Below are positions 33,960 through 41,820 of a stretch of 64,000 nucleotides of DNA, piece after piece. Under the pieces are notes generated by a model. That model worked only from the letters and a program-made list of their open reading frames with translations, searched no databases and was not told the DNA's origin. Numbering within the stretch: the stretch's first letter is position 1; each line of letters opens with the position of its first letter. The position numbers and the translations under genes are program-made. The stretch spans positions 9,405 to 73,404 of the forward strand of contig SFJE01000004.1 in the NCBI GenBank assembly GCA_004555175.1. The letters run 5' to 3'. The stretch is from Lentisphaeraceae bacterium (GTDB lineage: Bacteria; Verrucomicrobiota; Kiritimatiellia; RFP12; DVOR01).

Positions 33960-35144
33960 ATGGAAGCGCTCCTGGCGGCAAAGGCGGCCGCGCGCAAGGT
34001 TGGGCAACTGACCGATGGCGCGCGGCGCGACCTGCTGGACGCATTGGCTGCGGCCCTGCGGCGGTCGGCCGATGAACTCCTCAAGGCGAACGAAGCGGAT
34101 GTGGCGGCGATGGCGCCCGAGGATCCGCGGCGGGATCGTTTGCTCTTGACGCCGGAGCGTCTGGCGGGCGTTGCTGCGGGGGTGGAGGCGGTTTCGCGTC
34201 TGCGTGAGGTGCTTTGGGAGGAGCTGGAGGCGCGCGAGCGGCCGAGCGGAATCCGCCTGCGGCGCGTGCGCGTGCCGTTGGGGGTGGTGGGGTGTATCTA
34301 CGAGGCGCGGCCGAATGTTACGGTGGATGTGGCCGCGCTCTGTCTGCGGGCCGGGAATGTGGCCGTGCTCAAGGGGGGCAAGGAGGCCGCGTGGACGAAT
34401 GAGGCGCTGGCCGATGTGATGGGCGGAGTGCTGCGCGCGGCGGGTCTGCCCGAGGCGGCGGTCACGCTTTTGCCGCCAACGCACGCGGCCGCCGAGGCGT
34501 TGATGCGGGCCGAGGGGTTGGTGGATGTGCTGATTCCGCGTGGGAGTGCCGGGCTGATACGCGCGGTGCGGCAGCAGGCGCGCGTGCCGGTGATCGAGAC
34601 GGGGGCGGGGGTCTGCCACACCTACCTGCACGAAGATGCGGATGTGGCGGTGGCTGCGCGGGTGGTTGAGAATGGGAAGACGCGGCGGGTTTCGGTGTGT
34701 AATGCGCTAGACTGCCTGCTGGTGCACCGGGCATTGGCGGGGGAGACGTTAGAGCAGATTTTGGCACCGTGCCGCGCGAAGGGGGTGGCGCTTCACACCG
34801 AGCCGGAGACGTGGGGGCGCGAGTGGCTCTCGATGGCGATGTCGGTGCGGGTGGTCGATTCGCTTGATGAGGCGCTCGAGCACATCGCGCGTTTTGGGTC
34901 GGGCCACAGCGAGGCGATTGTCACGCAGAGCGCCGAGGTTGCCCAGCGCTTCCAACGGGAGGTGGATGCTGCGTGCGTCTATGTGAACACGCCCACGGCC
35001 TTTACCGATGGCGGAGAGTTTGGATTGGGGGCGGAGGTGGGCATCTCTACCCAAAAGTTGCACGCGCGTGGGCCGATGGGCCTGACCGCGCTGACCACCA
35101 GCAAGTGGCTCGTTGAGAGCGATGGAGCCGTGAGAGCAGAATGA
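33960..35144 (+). CDS. proA: Gamma-glutamyl phosphate reductase
   Basis: A 394-residue aldehyde dehydrogenase fold with PLGVVGCIYEARPNVTVDV, GNVAVLKGGKEA, DVLIPRGSAGLIRAV, the catalytic Cys in SVCNALDCLLVH and FTDGGEFGLGAEVGISTQKLHARGPMGL. It converts glutamyl-5-phosphate to glutamate semialdehyde in proline synthesis. The ATG at 33960 is one base after the upstream stop; a TTG at 33930 is in frame but inside the preceding gene. proB is not nearby. Confidence 0.94.
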   Translation: MEALLAAKAAARKVGQLTDGARRDLLDALAAALRRSADELLKANEADVAAMAPEDPRRDRLLLTPERLAGVAAGVEAVSRLREVLWEELEARERPSGIRLRRVRVPLGVVGCIYEARPNVTVDVAALCLRAGNVAVLKGGKEAAWTNEALADVMGGVLRAAGLPEAAVTLLPPTHAAAEALMRAEGLVDVLIPRGSAGLIRAVRQQARVPVIETGAGVCHTYLHEDADVAVAARVVENGKTRRVSVCNALDCLLVHRALAGETLEQILAPCRAKGVALHTEPETWGREWLSMAMSVRVVDSLDEALEHIARFGSGHSEAIVTQSAEVAQRFQREVDAACVYVNTPTAFTDGGEFGLGAEVGISTQKLHARGPMGLTALTTSKWLVESDGAVRAE

Positions 35145-35803
35145 TGACCGACCTATCTCCCGAAGCCTTGCGGCAAGCTAAGAAAGCAATCCGCGCGCAG
35201 ATGCGCCAGTTGCGCGCGGAGGTCTCCAAGCAGGACCGCTTTTTGGCCGGCAAGCAGGCCGCCGAGATGCTGCTTGATGCGCGCGGGTTGGCCTTGGTGC
35301 CGCGCTTTCGCACTTTTGCTTCCTACCTGAGCACGGATGAAGAGTTCCCCACCGAGGAGTTGCATCTGTCGCTCTTTCAGGTGGGGGCCGTAGTGGCTGT
35401 GCCGCGCTTCTCGCAGCGGCTGCAGGATTACCACTGGGCACCCTTGCCGCCGGGCGCGCCGTTGCGTCAGGGACCGCATGGCATCTGGGAGCCGGCCGAG
35501 CCGCTACGCGTGAGTCGCGCCGCGATGGAGGTGGTGTTGGTGCCGGGTTTGGCCTTTGATACGCGCGGCGGGCGGATTGGATATGGCGCGGGGATCTACG
35601 ACCGGCTCTTGGCGCAGTTGCGCCCGAGTGTGTTGCGGGTGGGCGTGGCTTACAATTGCCAGGTACTGCGCGAGGCGCTCCCTCAGGAGGCGCACGATCG
35701 GCTGATGGACTACATTGTCACCGAGGATCATTGGATTGACTGCCGCCGCGCGCGGAATATCCGCCGCTCGGGCTATGGTGCGCCAACGCCGGTGGTCAAG
35801 TGA
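35141..35803 (+). CDS. 5-formyltetrahydrofolate cyclo-ligase
   Basis: This gene specifies 220 residues. The family motifs are SYLSTDEEFPTEEL, a basic loop, VVLVPGLAFDTRGGRIGYGAGIYDR and VGVAYNCQVL. It turns 5-formyl-THF into 5,10-methenyl-THF using ATP. The start overlaps the proA stop (ATGATGA). A basic tail (CRRARNIRRSGYGAP) extends past the usual end. Confidence 0.93.
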   Translation: MMTDLSPEALRQAKKAIRAQMRQLRAEVSKQDRFLAGKQAAEMLLDARGLALVPRFRTFASYLSTDEEFPTEELHLSLFQVGAVVAVPRFSQRLQDYHWAPLPPGAPLRQGPHGIWEPAEPLRVSRAAMEVVLVPGLAFDTRGGRIGYGAGIYDRLLAQLRPSVLRVGVAYNCQVLREALPQEAHDRLMDYIVTEDHWIDCRRARNIRRSGYGAPTPVVK

Positions 35804-35804
35804 G

Positions 35805-36602
35805 ATGACTTCGCCTGCCTTTTCATTGCAGTTCCTGGGCACGGGCACCTCGGTGGGGGTGCCGATGATTGGCTGCGCCTGCCCGGTCTGCACCAGTGCC
35901 GACCCGCGCGACCGCCGCCGCCGCGCCTGTGCCTATGTTCGCCTAGGCGAGCGCGCCCTCTTGCTCGATGCCGGGCCGGACCTGCGCGAGGCGTGCCTCC
36001 AGTGGCGCGTGGCGCGGGTCGATGCCGTCTTCATCACCCATCTCCATGCCGACCACATCTTCGGCTTTGACGATATTCGCCGCTTCAACACCCTTCAAGG
36101 CAACCAGGTCATCGCCTGCTATGCTGGGCCTGAAACGCTCGCGGGGATGCGCCGAATCTTCCCGTACATTTCCAGCCGCCCAAACGCGCAGGGGCTCTAT
36201 CGGCCGCTGATTGACTTTGTGCCCGTGCAGGGGCCCTTCGAGGCCTTGGGCGCGCGCCTCACGCCCTTGCGTGTGGAGCATGGAAACCTCGAGACGCTGG
36301 GGCTGCGTATCGACTTCGCCGGCCGATCCCTCGCCTACCTGCCTGATGTCCACACGTTGCCCGAGGAGACCCTTGATCAGCTCCAGGGGCTGGATCTGTT
36401 GGTGCTTAACTTGCTGCGTCTGCGCCCGCACCCCACCCACCTCACCCTCGAGCGCGCGGTGGATTACGCCCAACGCATCGCCCCTCGCCAGACGCTCTTC
36501 ACGCACCTCTCGCACGATCTGCCGCACGCCGACTTCGCGCCGCTCCTCCCGCCCGGGATGGCTATCGCCTGGGATGGGATGGAATACGCGCTGCGTGCGT
36601 AG
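35805..36602 (+). CDS. PhnP-like metallo-beta-lactamase-fold hydrolase
   Basis: The 265-residue protein starts SLQFLGTGTSVGVPMIGCACPVCTSADPRDRR, the Cys-containing N-terminus of PhnP-type enzymes, followed by LLLDAGPDLREAC, the metal motif VFITHLHADHIFGFDDIR, a later Asp in YLPDVHTL and the final His in LFTHLSHDL. PhnP-type enzymes are cyclic phosphodiesterases; other family members act on different phosphoesters, so the substrate is open. The ATG is two bases after the preceding stop. Confidence 0.87.
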   Translation: MTSPAFSLQFLGTGTSVGVPMIGCACPVCTSADPRDRRRRACAYVRLGERALLLDAGPDLREACLQWRVARVDAVFITHLHADHIFGFDDIRRFNTLQGNQVIACYAGPETLAGMRRIFPYISSRPNAQGLYRPLIDFVPVQGPFEALGARLTPLRVEHGNLETLGLRIDFAGRSLAYLPDVHTLPEETLDQLQGLDLLVLNLLRLRPHPTHLTLERAVDYAQRIAPRQTLFTHLSHDLPHADFAPLLPPGMAIAWDGMEYALRA

Positions 36603-36634
36603 AGGAGAGAGGGCCTGTCCGTCTCGGCACGCGT

Positions 36635-36665
36635 GCTGTCATCTGTCCTCCGTCATCTGTCATCG
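36635..36665. repeat. CTGTCATC tandem repeat (copy 5)
   Basis: Four degenerate 7-8 base units (GCTGTCATCTGTCCTCCGTC then ATCTGTCATCG) after the MBL gene. It is one arm of the GATGACAG element family, without an obvious partner arm. Confidence 0.5.
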
Positions 36666-36668
36666 TCT

Positions 36669-36708
36669 TAACAGTACGGGCGCGGCAATTGCCGCGCCCG
36701 TGCTGTTA
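36669..36708. terminator. Bidirectional terminator palindrome
   Basis: A 40-base near-perfect palindrome: ACGGGCGCGGCAA with TTGCCGCGCCCGT, extended by TAACAG / CTGTTA arms with one mismatch. It lies between convergent genes and serves both. Confidence 0.75.
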
Positions 36709-36724
36709 ATCTGCAAACAGAGGC

Positions 36725-37741
36725 TTACTCTGCATAGCCGTTGGGGTTCATCGACTGCCACTTCCAAGAGGAGGCGCACATGTCATCGAGCGTGTGCGTG
36801 GCGGTCCAACCGAGGAGCTCCTTGGCGTAGGTGGGGTCGGCGTAGCACTCGGGGGCGTCACCCGGGCGGCGGGGGGCGATCTCGTAGGGGATTTCCTTGC
36901 CGCAAGCCTTGGAGAAGGCGTGAATCATGTCGAGGACCGAGTAGCCGGTGCCGGTGCCGAGGTTGACGGTGTAGAGCTTGCCAGGGGTCTGCTCAAGCTT
37001 CTTGAGGGCGGCGAGGTGGCCGCGGGCCAGGTCGACCACGTGGATGTAGTCGCGCACGCCGGTGCCATCCTTGGTGGGATAGTCATCGCCGAAGACGCGA
37101 ACCTTGGGCAGGCGGCCAACGGCGACCTGGGCGATGTAGGGCATCAGGTTGTTGGGGATGCCGTTGGGATTTTCGCCGATGCGGCCGGAGGGGTGGGCGC
37201 CGACGGGGTTGAAGTAGCGCAGGAGCATCACGCCCAGGTCGGGTTCGGCGGCCTTGACGTCGCTCAGGACGCGCTCGAGGAAGAGCTTGGTGGCGCCGTA
37301 GGGGTTGAGGGCGCCGGTGGAGCAGCTTTCATCGAGCGGGACCTTCTCGGGCATGCCGTAGACGGTGGCCGAGGAGGAGAAGACGATGTTGCGGCAGCCA
37401 TACTCCTTCATCAGCTTGAGGAGGTTGAAGGTGCCGGTCATGTTGTTGTGGTAGTAGAAGAGGGGCTTGGCAACCGATTCACCCACAGCCTTGAGGCCGG
37501 CGAAGTGGATGACTGCATCGTAGTGGGCCTTCTTGAAGACCTCTTCAAGCGCCTCGTAGTCCAGCAGGTCCACCTTGTAGAAGTGGGGGGTGCGGCCGGC
37601 GAGTTCGGCGCCGCGCTTGACGGCCTCTTCCTGGGAGTTGTAGAGGTTGTCGACGATGGTCACTTCGTATCCGGCCTGTTGGAGCTCGATGACGGTGTGG
37701 GTTCCGATATATCCGGCGCCGCCGGTGACGAGGATGTGCAT
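36725..37741 (-). CDS. galE: UDP-glucose 4-epimerase
   Basis: A short-chain dehydrogenase-type epimerase of 338 residues: VTGGAGYIGTHTVIEL for NAD, FAGLKAVGES, the catalytic Ser/Tyr region SSSATVYG...NPYGATK, and LRYFNPVGAHPSG. It interconverts UDP-glucose and UDP-galactose. UDP-galactose would also supply the glf product at 53470. It is the last gene of an operon with a Ser/Thr kinase and a secreted barrel protein, 30 bases after the kinase stop. Confidence 0.95.
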   Translation of the reverse strand: MHILVTGGAGYIGTHTVIELQQAGYEVTIVDNLYNSQEEAVKRGAELAGRTPHFYKVDLLDYEALEEVFKKAHYDAVIHFAGLKAVGESVAKPLFYYHNNMTGTFNLLKLMKEYGCRNIVFSSSATVYGMPEKVPLDESCSTGALNPYGATKLFLERVLSDVKAAEPDLGVMLLRYFNPVGAHPSGRIGENPNGIPNNLMPYIAQVAVGRLPKVRVFGDDYPTKDGTGVRDYIHVVDLARGHLAALKKLEQTPGKLYTVNLGTGTGYSVLDMIHAFSKACGKEIPYEIAPRRPGDAPECYADPTYAKELLGWTATHTLDDMCASSWKWQSMNPNGYAE

Positions 37742-37771
37742 GGATTGATCCTTTCTTTCGTGTTTAAGCCG

Positions 37772-38683
37772 TTACCATTCAGCTGTGAAACTGACAGAAC
37801 TTTCCCCCGGCTTGAGCGGGGTTGCCAGGAGGGGTTCTCCGGCGTAAAGGTGGGCAATGTCCGCAGCCAACGTTTCCCAATTAGGATAGCGCAGTGTGCG
37901 GTCTTTGGCAAGCATGCGGTTGAGCATGAGGGCGAGGGGGCGCGGGATGGCGGGCATCAGCACGCGCGGATCGCGGGCGAAGTTGGGGCCAATGTGCGCA
38001 TCGACCACCTGCTGATCGGTCTTGCCAGGAAAGAGGATATGGCCTGTGAGCAGGTGATAGAGCGTGGCGCCGAGGGAGTAAATGTCCGCGCGGCAGTCAA
38101 GGTCGGGCAAGTCGTAAATCTGGTCCGGGCTCATATAGGCCGGCGTGCCCATAATTTCGCCGGCACTGTCGGCTGCGCCCTCCTTCGCTGCGGTGAGTAC
38201 CGAGCGCGAGATGCCCAAATCCATCACCTTGACGGTGCCATCGGCATCGACCATCAAGTTGTCGGGCTTCAAGTCGCAATGGACCACGCGGAAGCGTTGC
38301 CAGGCGTACTGCAGCGCATCGGTCACCGATTCCAGGATAATCAGCCCGTCATCGACATCCAGGTGGCCCTTGCGGGCGAGGTAGGAGGCAAAGGTGTAGC
38401 CGCGCACCCACTCCATCACAAAGTAGGAGAACCCGGCCTTTTCGCCGGTGTCGTAGACGCGTACAATGTTGCGATGCTGGAAGCGCGCGCAGGCTTTGGC
38501 TTCGTTGTGGAAGCGCTCGACATCTTCGGCCGTGCGCACAAAGTCCTCCTTGAGCACCTTGACGGCCACTTCACGCCCCGTGGAGAGCTGCCGCGCGCGG
38601 TAGACTGTTGCGGTTCCGCCCTCGCCGAGCACCGCTTCCAGGACTAGGTTGGGAAAGATGTCTGCGGGCGGAAGGTCGGCCAA
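37772..38683 (-). CDS. Soluble Hanks-type Ser/Thr protein kinase
   Basis: All kinase subdomains are present in this 303-residue protein: LGEGGTATVYRA, VAVKVLK, HCDLKPDNLMV (Lys/Asp catalytic loop), DLGISR, GTPAYMSPDQ and DIYSLGATLYHLLTG. There is no transmembrane helix or PASTA domain, so it is cytoplasmic and minimal. The best start is a TTG at 38683, with GGAG eight bases before it that overlaps the upstream stop. Longer in-frame starts would run 145 bases into the upstream gene. Confidence 0.9.
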   Translation of the reverse strand: MADLPPADIFPNLVLEAVLGEGGTATVYRARQLSTGREVAVKVLKEDFVRTAEDVERFHNEAKACARFQHRNIVRVYDTGEKAGFSYFVMEWVRGYTFASYLARKGHLDVDDGLIILESVTDALQYAWQRFRVVHCDLKPDNLMVDADGTVKVMDLGISRSVLTAAKEGAADSAGEIMGTPAYMSPDQIYDLPDLDCRADIYSLGATLYHLLTGHILFPGKTDQQVVDAHIGPNFARDPRVLMPAIPRPLALMLNRMLAKDRTLRYPNWETLAADIAHLYAGEPLLATPLKPGESSVSFTAEW

Positions 38684-38688
38684 GGGGA

Positions 38689-39759
38689 TTACTCCAAAAC
38701 GAAGGTCAGTGCGAGCAAGGCGTAACTGGTGGAGAGCGCGGGGTCGCCTTCCCAGAAGCGGTTGCTCTCGTTGCGCCAGGCGCCATCGGCCTGCTGGCGC
38801 GCGAGCAGCTCCTTGGCCAACGCCTCGCGCCAATCCACGGTGGAGCCATCTTCCAACGGCAAGCGGTCAATCCCCGCTGCGCTTAGGGCGCGGGCTAAAA
38901 TCTCGTAGTAGAAGTAGAGCCCTTGGTTCCCCTGCCCGGCGTTCTCCTTCAGCGTCCAATGCGCCCCCAGCCACTGGCAGGTGGAGCGCACCTTGGGGTC
39001 CTCGCGCGAGAGTTGGCAGTGGAGCATCGAGAGCAGCCCCGCGTAGGTCATCGACCCGTGCGAGCGCAGCGTGGAGACACCCCCGCGCGGCACTTCGCGG
39101 TTGTAGACGAAACTCCCGGCTGCCTCCCCCTCCTGCTCTTGCATCGAGAGGACATACTTCTTGGCCGCCTCCCAATTGATGTCCACCCGCTTCTGCTCCG
39201 CCGGCCGAGACTCCTCAACATCCTGCGTCAAGCGCATTGCATCCAGGGCATAGAAGGTGTTATTGAGGTCGGTATACGCCCTGGGCGAAGTCTTGTCGTA
39301 GCCAAAACCGCCCTCGTGCAGGCCCTCGGTCTCAATCTGCGTGGAGGCGATATAGGCGCGCGCTGCCAAGAGGACCTCGGTGTTCCGCGTCTTCCCGCCG
39401 GCTGCATGGAGCGCAGTCATACATAAGCAGGTGTTATAGTTGCCCAGACCGCCCCCGCGCCGCCCGGGAATCGGCACATAGAGCCCGCCATCGGGCTGTG
39501 CACAGGAGAGAATGTAGGCCTCGGCCTTCGTGGCCGCCTCGCTGTTCTCCGGCCGCGGTGCGCGCGCCATCGCCCACAATGCCAACGCGCTCAACCCCGG
39601 AAAACGCTTGTCCGACCAATTTCCCTCGGCCGTCTGCGTCCCGCGCAGATAGGCAAAGCCCCGATCCATCGCCGAACGCACCTGCTCGCGCGTTCCCTCC
39701 GTGAGCGCCCAAAGCGGCATAACTACGGTCAGCAGCAAACTCAACAGCAACGATTTCAT
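38689..39759 (-). CDS. Secreted prenyltransferase/squalene-cyclase-like barrel protein
   Basis: A 356-residue sequence with a signal peptide (MKSLLLSLLLTVVMPLWALT). Repeated QW-type motifs, such as AEGNWSDKRFPGLSALALWA, PDGGLYVPIPGR, EGLHEGGFGY and QADGAWRNES, indicate an alpha/alpha toroid like that of squalene-hopene cyclase or prenyltransferase beta subunits. The DXDD catalytic acid was not seen and the protein is exported, so a binding or alpha2-macroglobulin-like role is more likely than cyclisation. The ATG at 39759 lies 6 bases from an extended -10, giving an almost leaderless transcript. Confidence 0.8.
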   Translation of the reverse strand: MKSLLLSLLLTVVMPLWALTEGTREQVRSAMDRGFAYLRGTQTAEGNWSDKRFPGLSALALWAMARAPRPENSEAATKAEAYILSCAQPDGGLYVPIPGRRGGGLGNYNTCLCMTALHAAGGKTRNTEVLLAARAYIASTQIETEGLHEGGFGYDKTSPRAYTDLNNTFYALDAMRLTQDVEESRPAEQKRVDINWEAAKKYVLSMQEQEGEAAGSFVYNREVPRGGVSTLRSHGSMTYAGLLSMLHCQLSREDPKVRSTCQWLGAHWTLKENAGQGNQGLYFYYEILARALSAAGIDRLPLEDGSTVDWREALAKELLARQQADGAWRNESNRFWEGDPALSTSYALLALTFVLE

Positions 39760-39765
39760 ACCGAC

Positions 39766-39771
39766 AGTGTA
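39766..39771 (-). promoter_or_regulatory. Extended -10 directly before start codon
   Basis: The minus strand reads TGTGC-TACACT, ending 6 bases before the ATG at 39759. Transcription would begin at or next to the A of the ATG. Confidence 0.55.
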
Positions 39772-39808
39772 GCACACCCCGCGCGCCGGGGCAAGCCGCT
39801 CCGGGTCT

Positions 39809-39842
39809 CACCCTTATCCCGAAATATTCCGGGATAAGGGTG
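39809..39842. repeat. Perfect 13-bp inverted repeat
   Basis: CACCCTTATCCCG and CGGGATAAGGGTG pair perfectly around 8 A/T-rich bases. It lies upstream of the barrel-protein promoter and could be an operator or a terminator. Confidence 0.6.
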
Positions 39843-39916
39843 TGCAGAAGGAAAGGAACGGCGGCGCGGATTATCACGCGGCGCCGAGAGAACTAACCGC
39901 TCGGCGGAGCGCAACT

Positions 39917-39979
39917 AATAAGACCCCGTCTTATTGGCAACAAGACCCCGTCTTATTGGCAACAAGGCGGGGCCTTATT
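39917..39979 (-). terminator. Three tandem 22-bp hairpin units after recO
   Basis: Units at 39917, 39939 and 39961 have an exact 22-bp period. Each is a palindrome: AATAAGAC/GTCTTATT, AAGAC/GTCTT and AAGGC/GCCTT, around a C- or G-run. They lie about 100 bases past recO and may act as a serial terminator. The rest of 39843-40081 shows nothing else. Confidence 0.65.
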
Positions 39980-40081
39980 CATTCAAGTCGCTCGGGAAGC
40001 GAGTTGAGACCCGGGTTGGTGCGTATTGGAGCTCGGCGTTGCGAAGGTTGGCCGCTGCGGCGTCCCGGGCTTGGGCTTCCC

Positions 40082-40909
40082 TTAGATGAGGAGGTCGAGG
40101 GCGGTACGGCGGGGGCCGGGGAGGAGATCGAGGTGAAGGTTGAGGAAGATGCCCAGGAAGCGGCGTAGACCAAAGATGCCAGGAAAGGGCTCCGGGCGCC
40201 CGAAGAGGTCGGTGCGCTGCGAGGTGCGGGCGCATTCGAGGGTCTGGACGATAGACGCTCGCGTGAACTGCATAAAGAGTTCGGGGATCTCTTGGTGGAG
40301 CGAGAGGGTCAGGGGCTTGGGCAGGCGGCTGGGACGGTGCTCGCAGCAGAAGTGCCCTTCTTCGACCGAGAAGGTGGCGTGCGGGGCGGGTGCGCAATGT
40401 TGGCAGGGGGTGAAGTCTGGCGCCACGCCCAGCTGCTGCAGGAGATTGCTCTCCAACCACAGGAGTAGGAGGGGAACTTCGCGTTCGGAGGCCGTGGGAA
40501 GCACGTCTAGGAGGTCTTCGAGCACCTGAAAGAGGGCGGGCGAGGGGAGCCCCGGGCGGGTGGCACGCAGGGTTAGATCGCAGACATACGCTGCGGCAGT
40601 CGCCGCACGCCAATGGCGCCGCAGCGCTTCGCGCAAGGTCAGGGGCGTACACTCGCGAATATGGTGCGTGCCGCCGGCGCGGCTATGGGCGTAGAAGACG
40701 ATTTCGCAGGTGTAGCCCACATCGTAGCGCCCCACAAAGCCGCTCTTGGGCCGCTGGGCCCCCTTGACGGGCGTAGTAAGCAGCCCATACTCGCGGGTGA
40801 ACCAGGTGACCATTTGCGAGGTTTTGGAGAAGGGGCGCACGCACAGACAGATGGCCTCGTCCTTGAGTAGGAGGGCTTGTGGCGCAGGCGTCTCGGTGGC
40901 TTCAAGCAC
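40082..40909 (-). CDS. recO: DNA repair protein RecO
   Basis: The product is 275 residues with an N-terminal OB-like fold (LLKDEAICLCVRPFSKTSQM, VTWFTREYGLLTTPVKGAQR), a helical middle, a zinc-site region (CQHC...FCCEH) and a helical C-terminus. RecO loads RecA with RecF/RecR in gap repair. The only sensible start is a GTG at 40909, overlapping the stop of the dehydrogenase gene by 8 bases; an upstream ATG would run across that gene in another frame. Confidence 0.85.
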   Translation of the reverse strand: MLEATETPAPQALLLKDEAICLCVRPFSKTSQMVTWFTREYGLLTTPVKGAQRPKSGFVGRYDVGYTCEIVFYAHSRAGGTHHIRECTPLTLREALRRHWRAATAAAYVCDLTLRATRPGLPSPALFQVLEDLLDVLPTASEREVPLLLLWLESNLLQQLGVAPDFTPCQHCAPAPHATFSVEEGHFCCEHRPSRLPKPLTLSLHQEIPELFMQFTRASIVQTLECARTSQRTDLFGRPEPFPGIFGLRRFLGIFLNLHLDLLPGPRRTALDLLI

Positions 40910-41798
40910 GATAGGCTTCCAGCCAGGCAGCGAAGGCGCGATCGAGGTAATCCGGCGCGAAGGCCGAGGCGTGCGGCAGCAGGAAGCAGCGCGGCGCCTT
41001 GCGGAGCGGCCCATCGACGGGGTAGGGCTCTGCTTGCAGGACGTCGAGGAAGGCGGCATAAAGCTTCCGGGCCTCCAGTGCCTGGGCGAGCGCCTCCTCA
41101 TCCACCGCATTGCCGCGCCCGACATTGATGAGCACCGCGTGGGCGGGCAAGCGCGCGAGGGCGGCGGCATCGACGAGGTGATCTGTCTCGCGGGTGGCCG
41201 GCAGGGCCAGGATGAGCGCATCGGCCTGCGGCAGCAACTGCGGCAACTCCGGCAGGTTGGCGCGGCGCACGCCGTGGATGGTCACCCCAAGGGCCGAGAG
41301 CTTGCGCCCGATGGCTTGGCCGATATGGCCATAGCCCAAGATGACCGCAGTGCTGCCAGCGATGGTGGTCCGGTGGGGCGTGAACTCCGGCCACGGTTCG
41401 GCCTCCGTGCACAGCCCCAGCCCTGGGAGCAACCCGCGCCGTACGGCAAGGAGCATCCCCACCACGCTCTCGGCCATAATCTCGCCATGGAAGGTGCCGT
41501 GGGTCAAACGGATCCGGTCGGGCAGCTGTGCGCCGAGGAGTTCGCGTCCAGCCGCTGGGGTGGCAATCCACCGGAGGCGGTAGGTGAGCGGCAACCACGC
41601 CTCACAGAAGCGGAAGGTGAGCACATAGGTGGCCTTGGAGAGGTTGCGCACAAAGGCCTCTTGGCTGTCGGCAAAGATGACCTCCAGCTCGGGTACTTTG
41701 GTCGCCCACCGCGCCACCTGTTCACGTGTGGCGGTGAACTCTGGCACCCCGCGTAGGGCCAGCCAGATAAGCAAAATGGGTTTGGAGGGCGCGTCCAT
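40902..41798 (-). CDS. D-isomer-specific 2-hydroxyacid dehydrogenase family protein
   Basis: A Rossmann domain with VILGYGHIGQAIGRKL, then DALILALPATRETDHLVD, VLINVGRGNAVDEEALAQAL and a catalytic His in FLLPHASAF, within 298 residues. The N-terminal substrate domain is short and unusual (PAAGRELLGAQLPDRIRLTH). The substrate cannot be told. It sits between rpoN and recO, 22 bases after rpoN. Confidence 0.88.
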   Translation of the reverse strand: MDAPSKPILLIWLALRGVPEFTATREQVARWATKVPELEVIFADSQEAFVRNLSKATYVLTFRFCEAWLPLTYRLRWIATPAAGRELLGAQLPDRIRLTHGTFHGEIMAESVVGMLLAVRRGLLPGLGLCTEAEPWPEFTPHRTTIAGSTAVILGYGHIGQAIGRKLSALGVTIHGVRRANLPELPQLLPQADALILALPATRETDHLVDAAALARLPAHAVLINVGRGNAVDEEALAQALEARKLYAAFLDVLQAEPYPVDGPLRKAPRCFLLPHASAFAPDYLDRAFAAWLEAYRA

Positions 41799-41820
41799 AA
41801 CGATTCCTTTTGATTGCAGA

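Noticed and set aside
31256..34084. A 942-codon reading of the TonB/PA14-like gene
   Set aside because: The extra N-terminus lies opposite the carboxynorspermidine synthase; AAGGAGG marks the start at 32629.
36669..36708. Possible attachment site or origin palindrome
   Set aside because: Position between convergent genes fits a bidirectional terminator better.
36794..38647. A 617-codon open frame opposite galE and the kinase
   Set aside because: Shadow of two well-supported genes.
37772..38833. Longer start for the Ser/Thr kinase
   Set aside because: It would overlap the upstream gene by 145 bases and adds non-kinase residues; the TTG at 38683 has a well-placed ribosome site.
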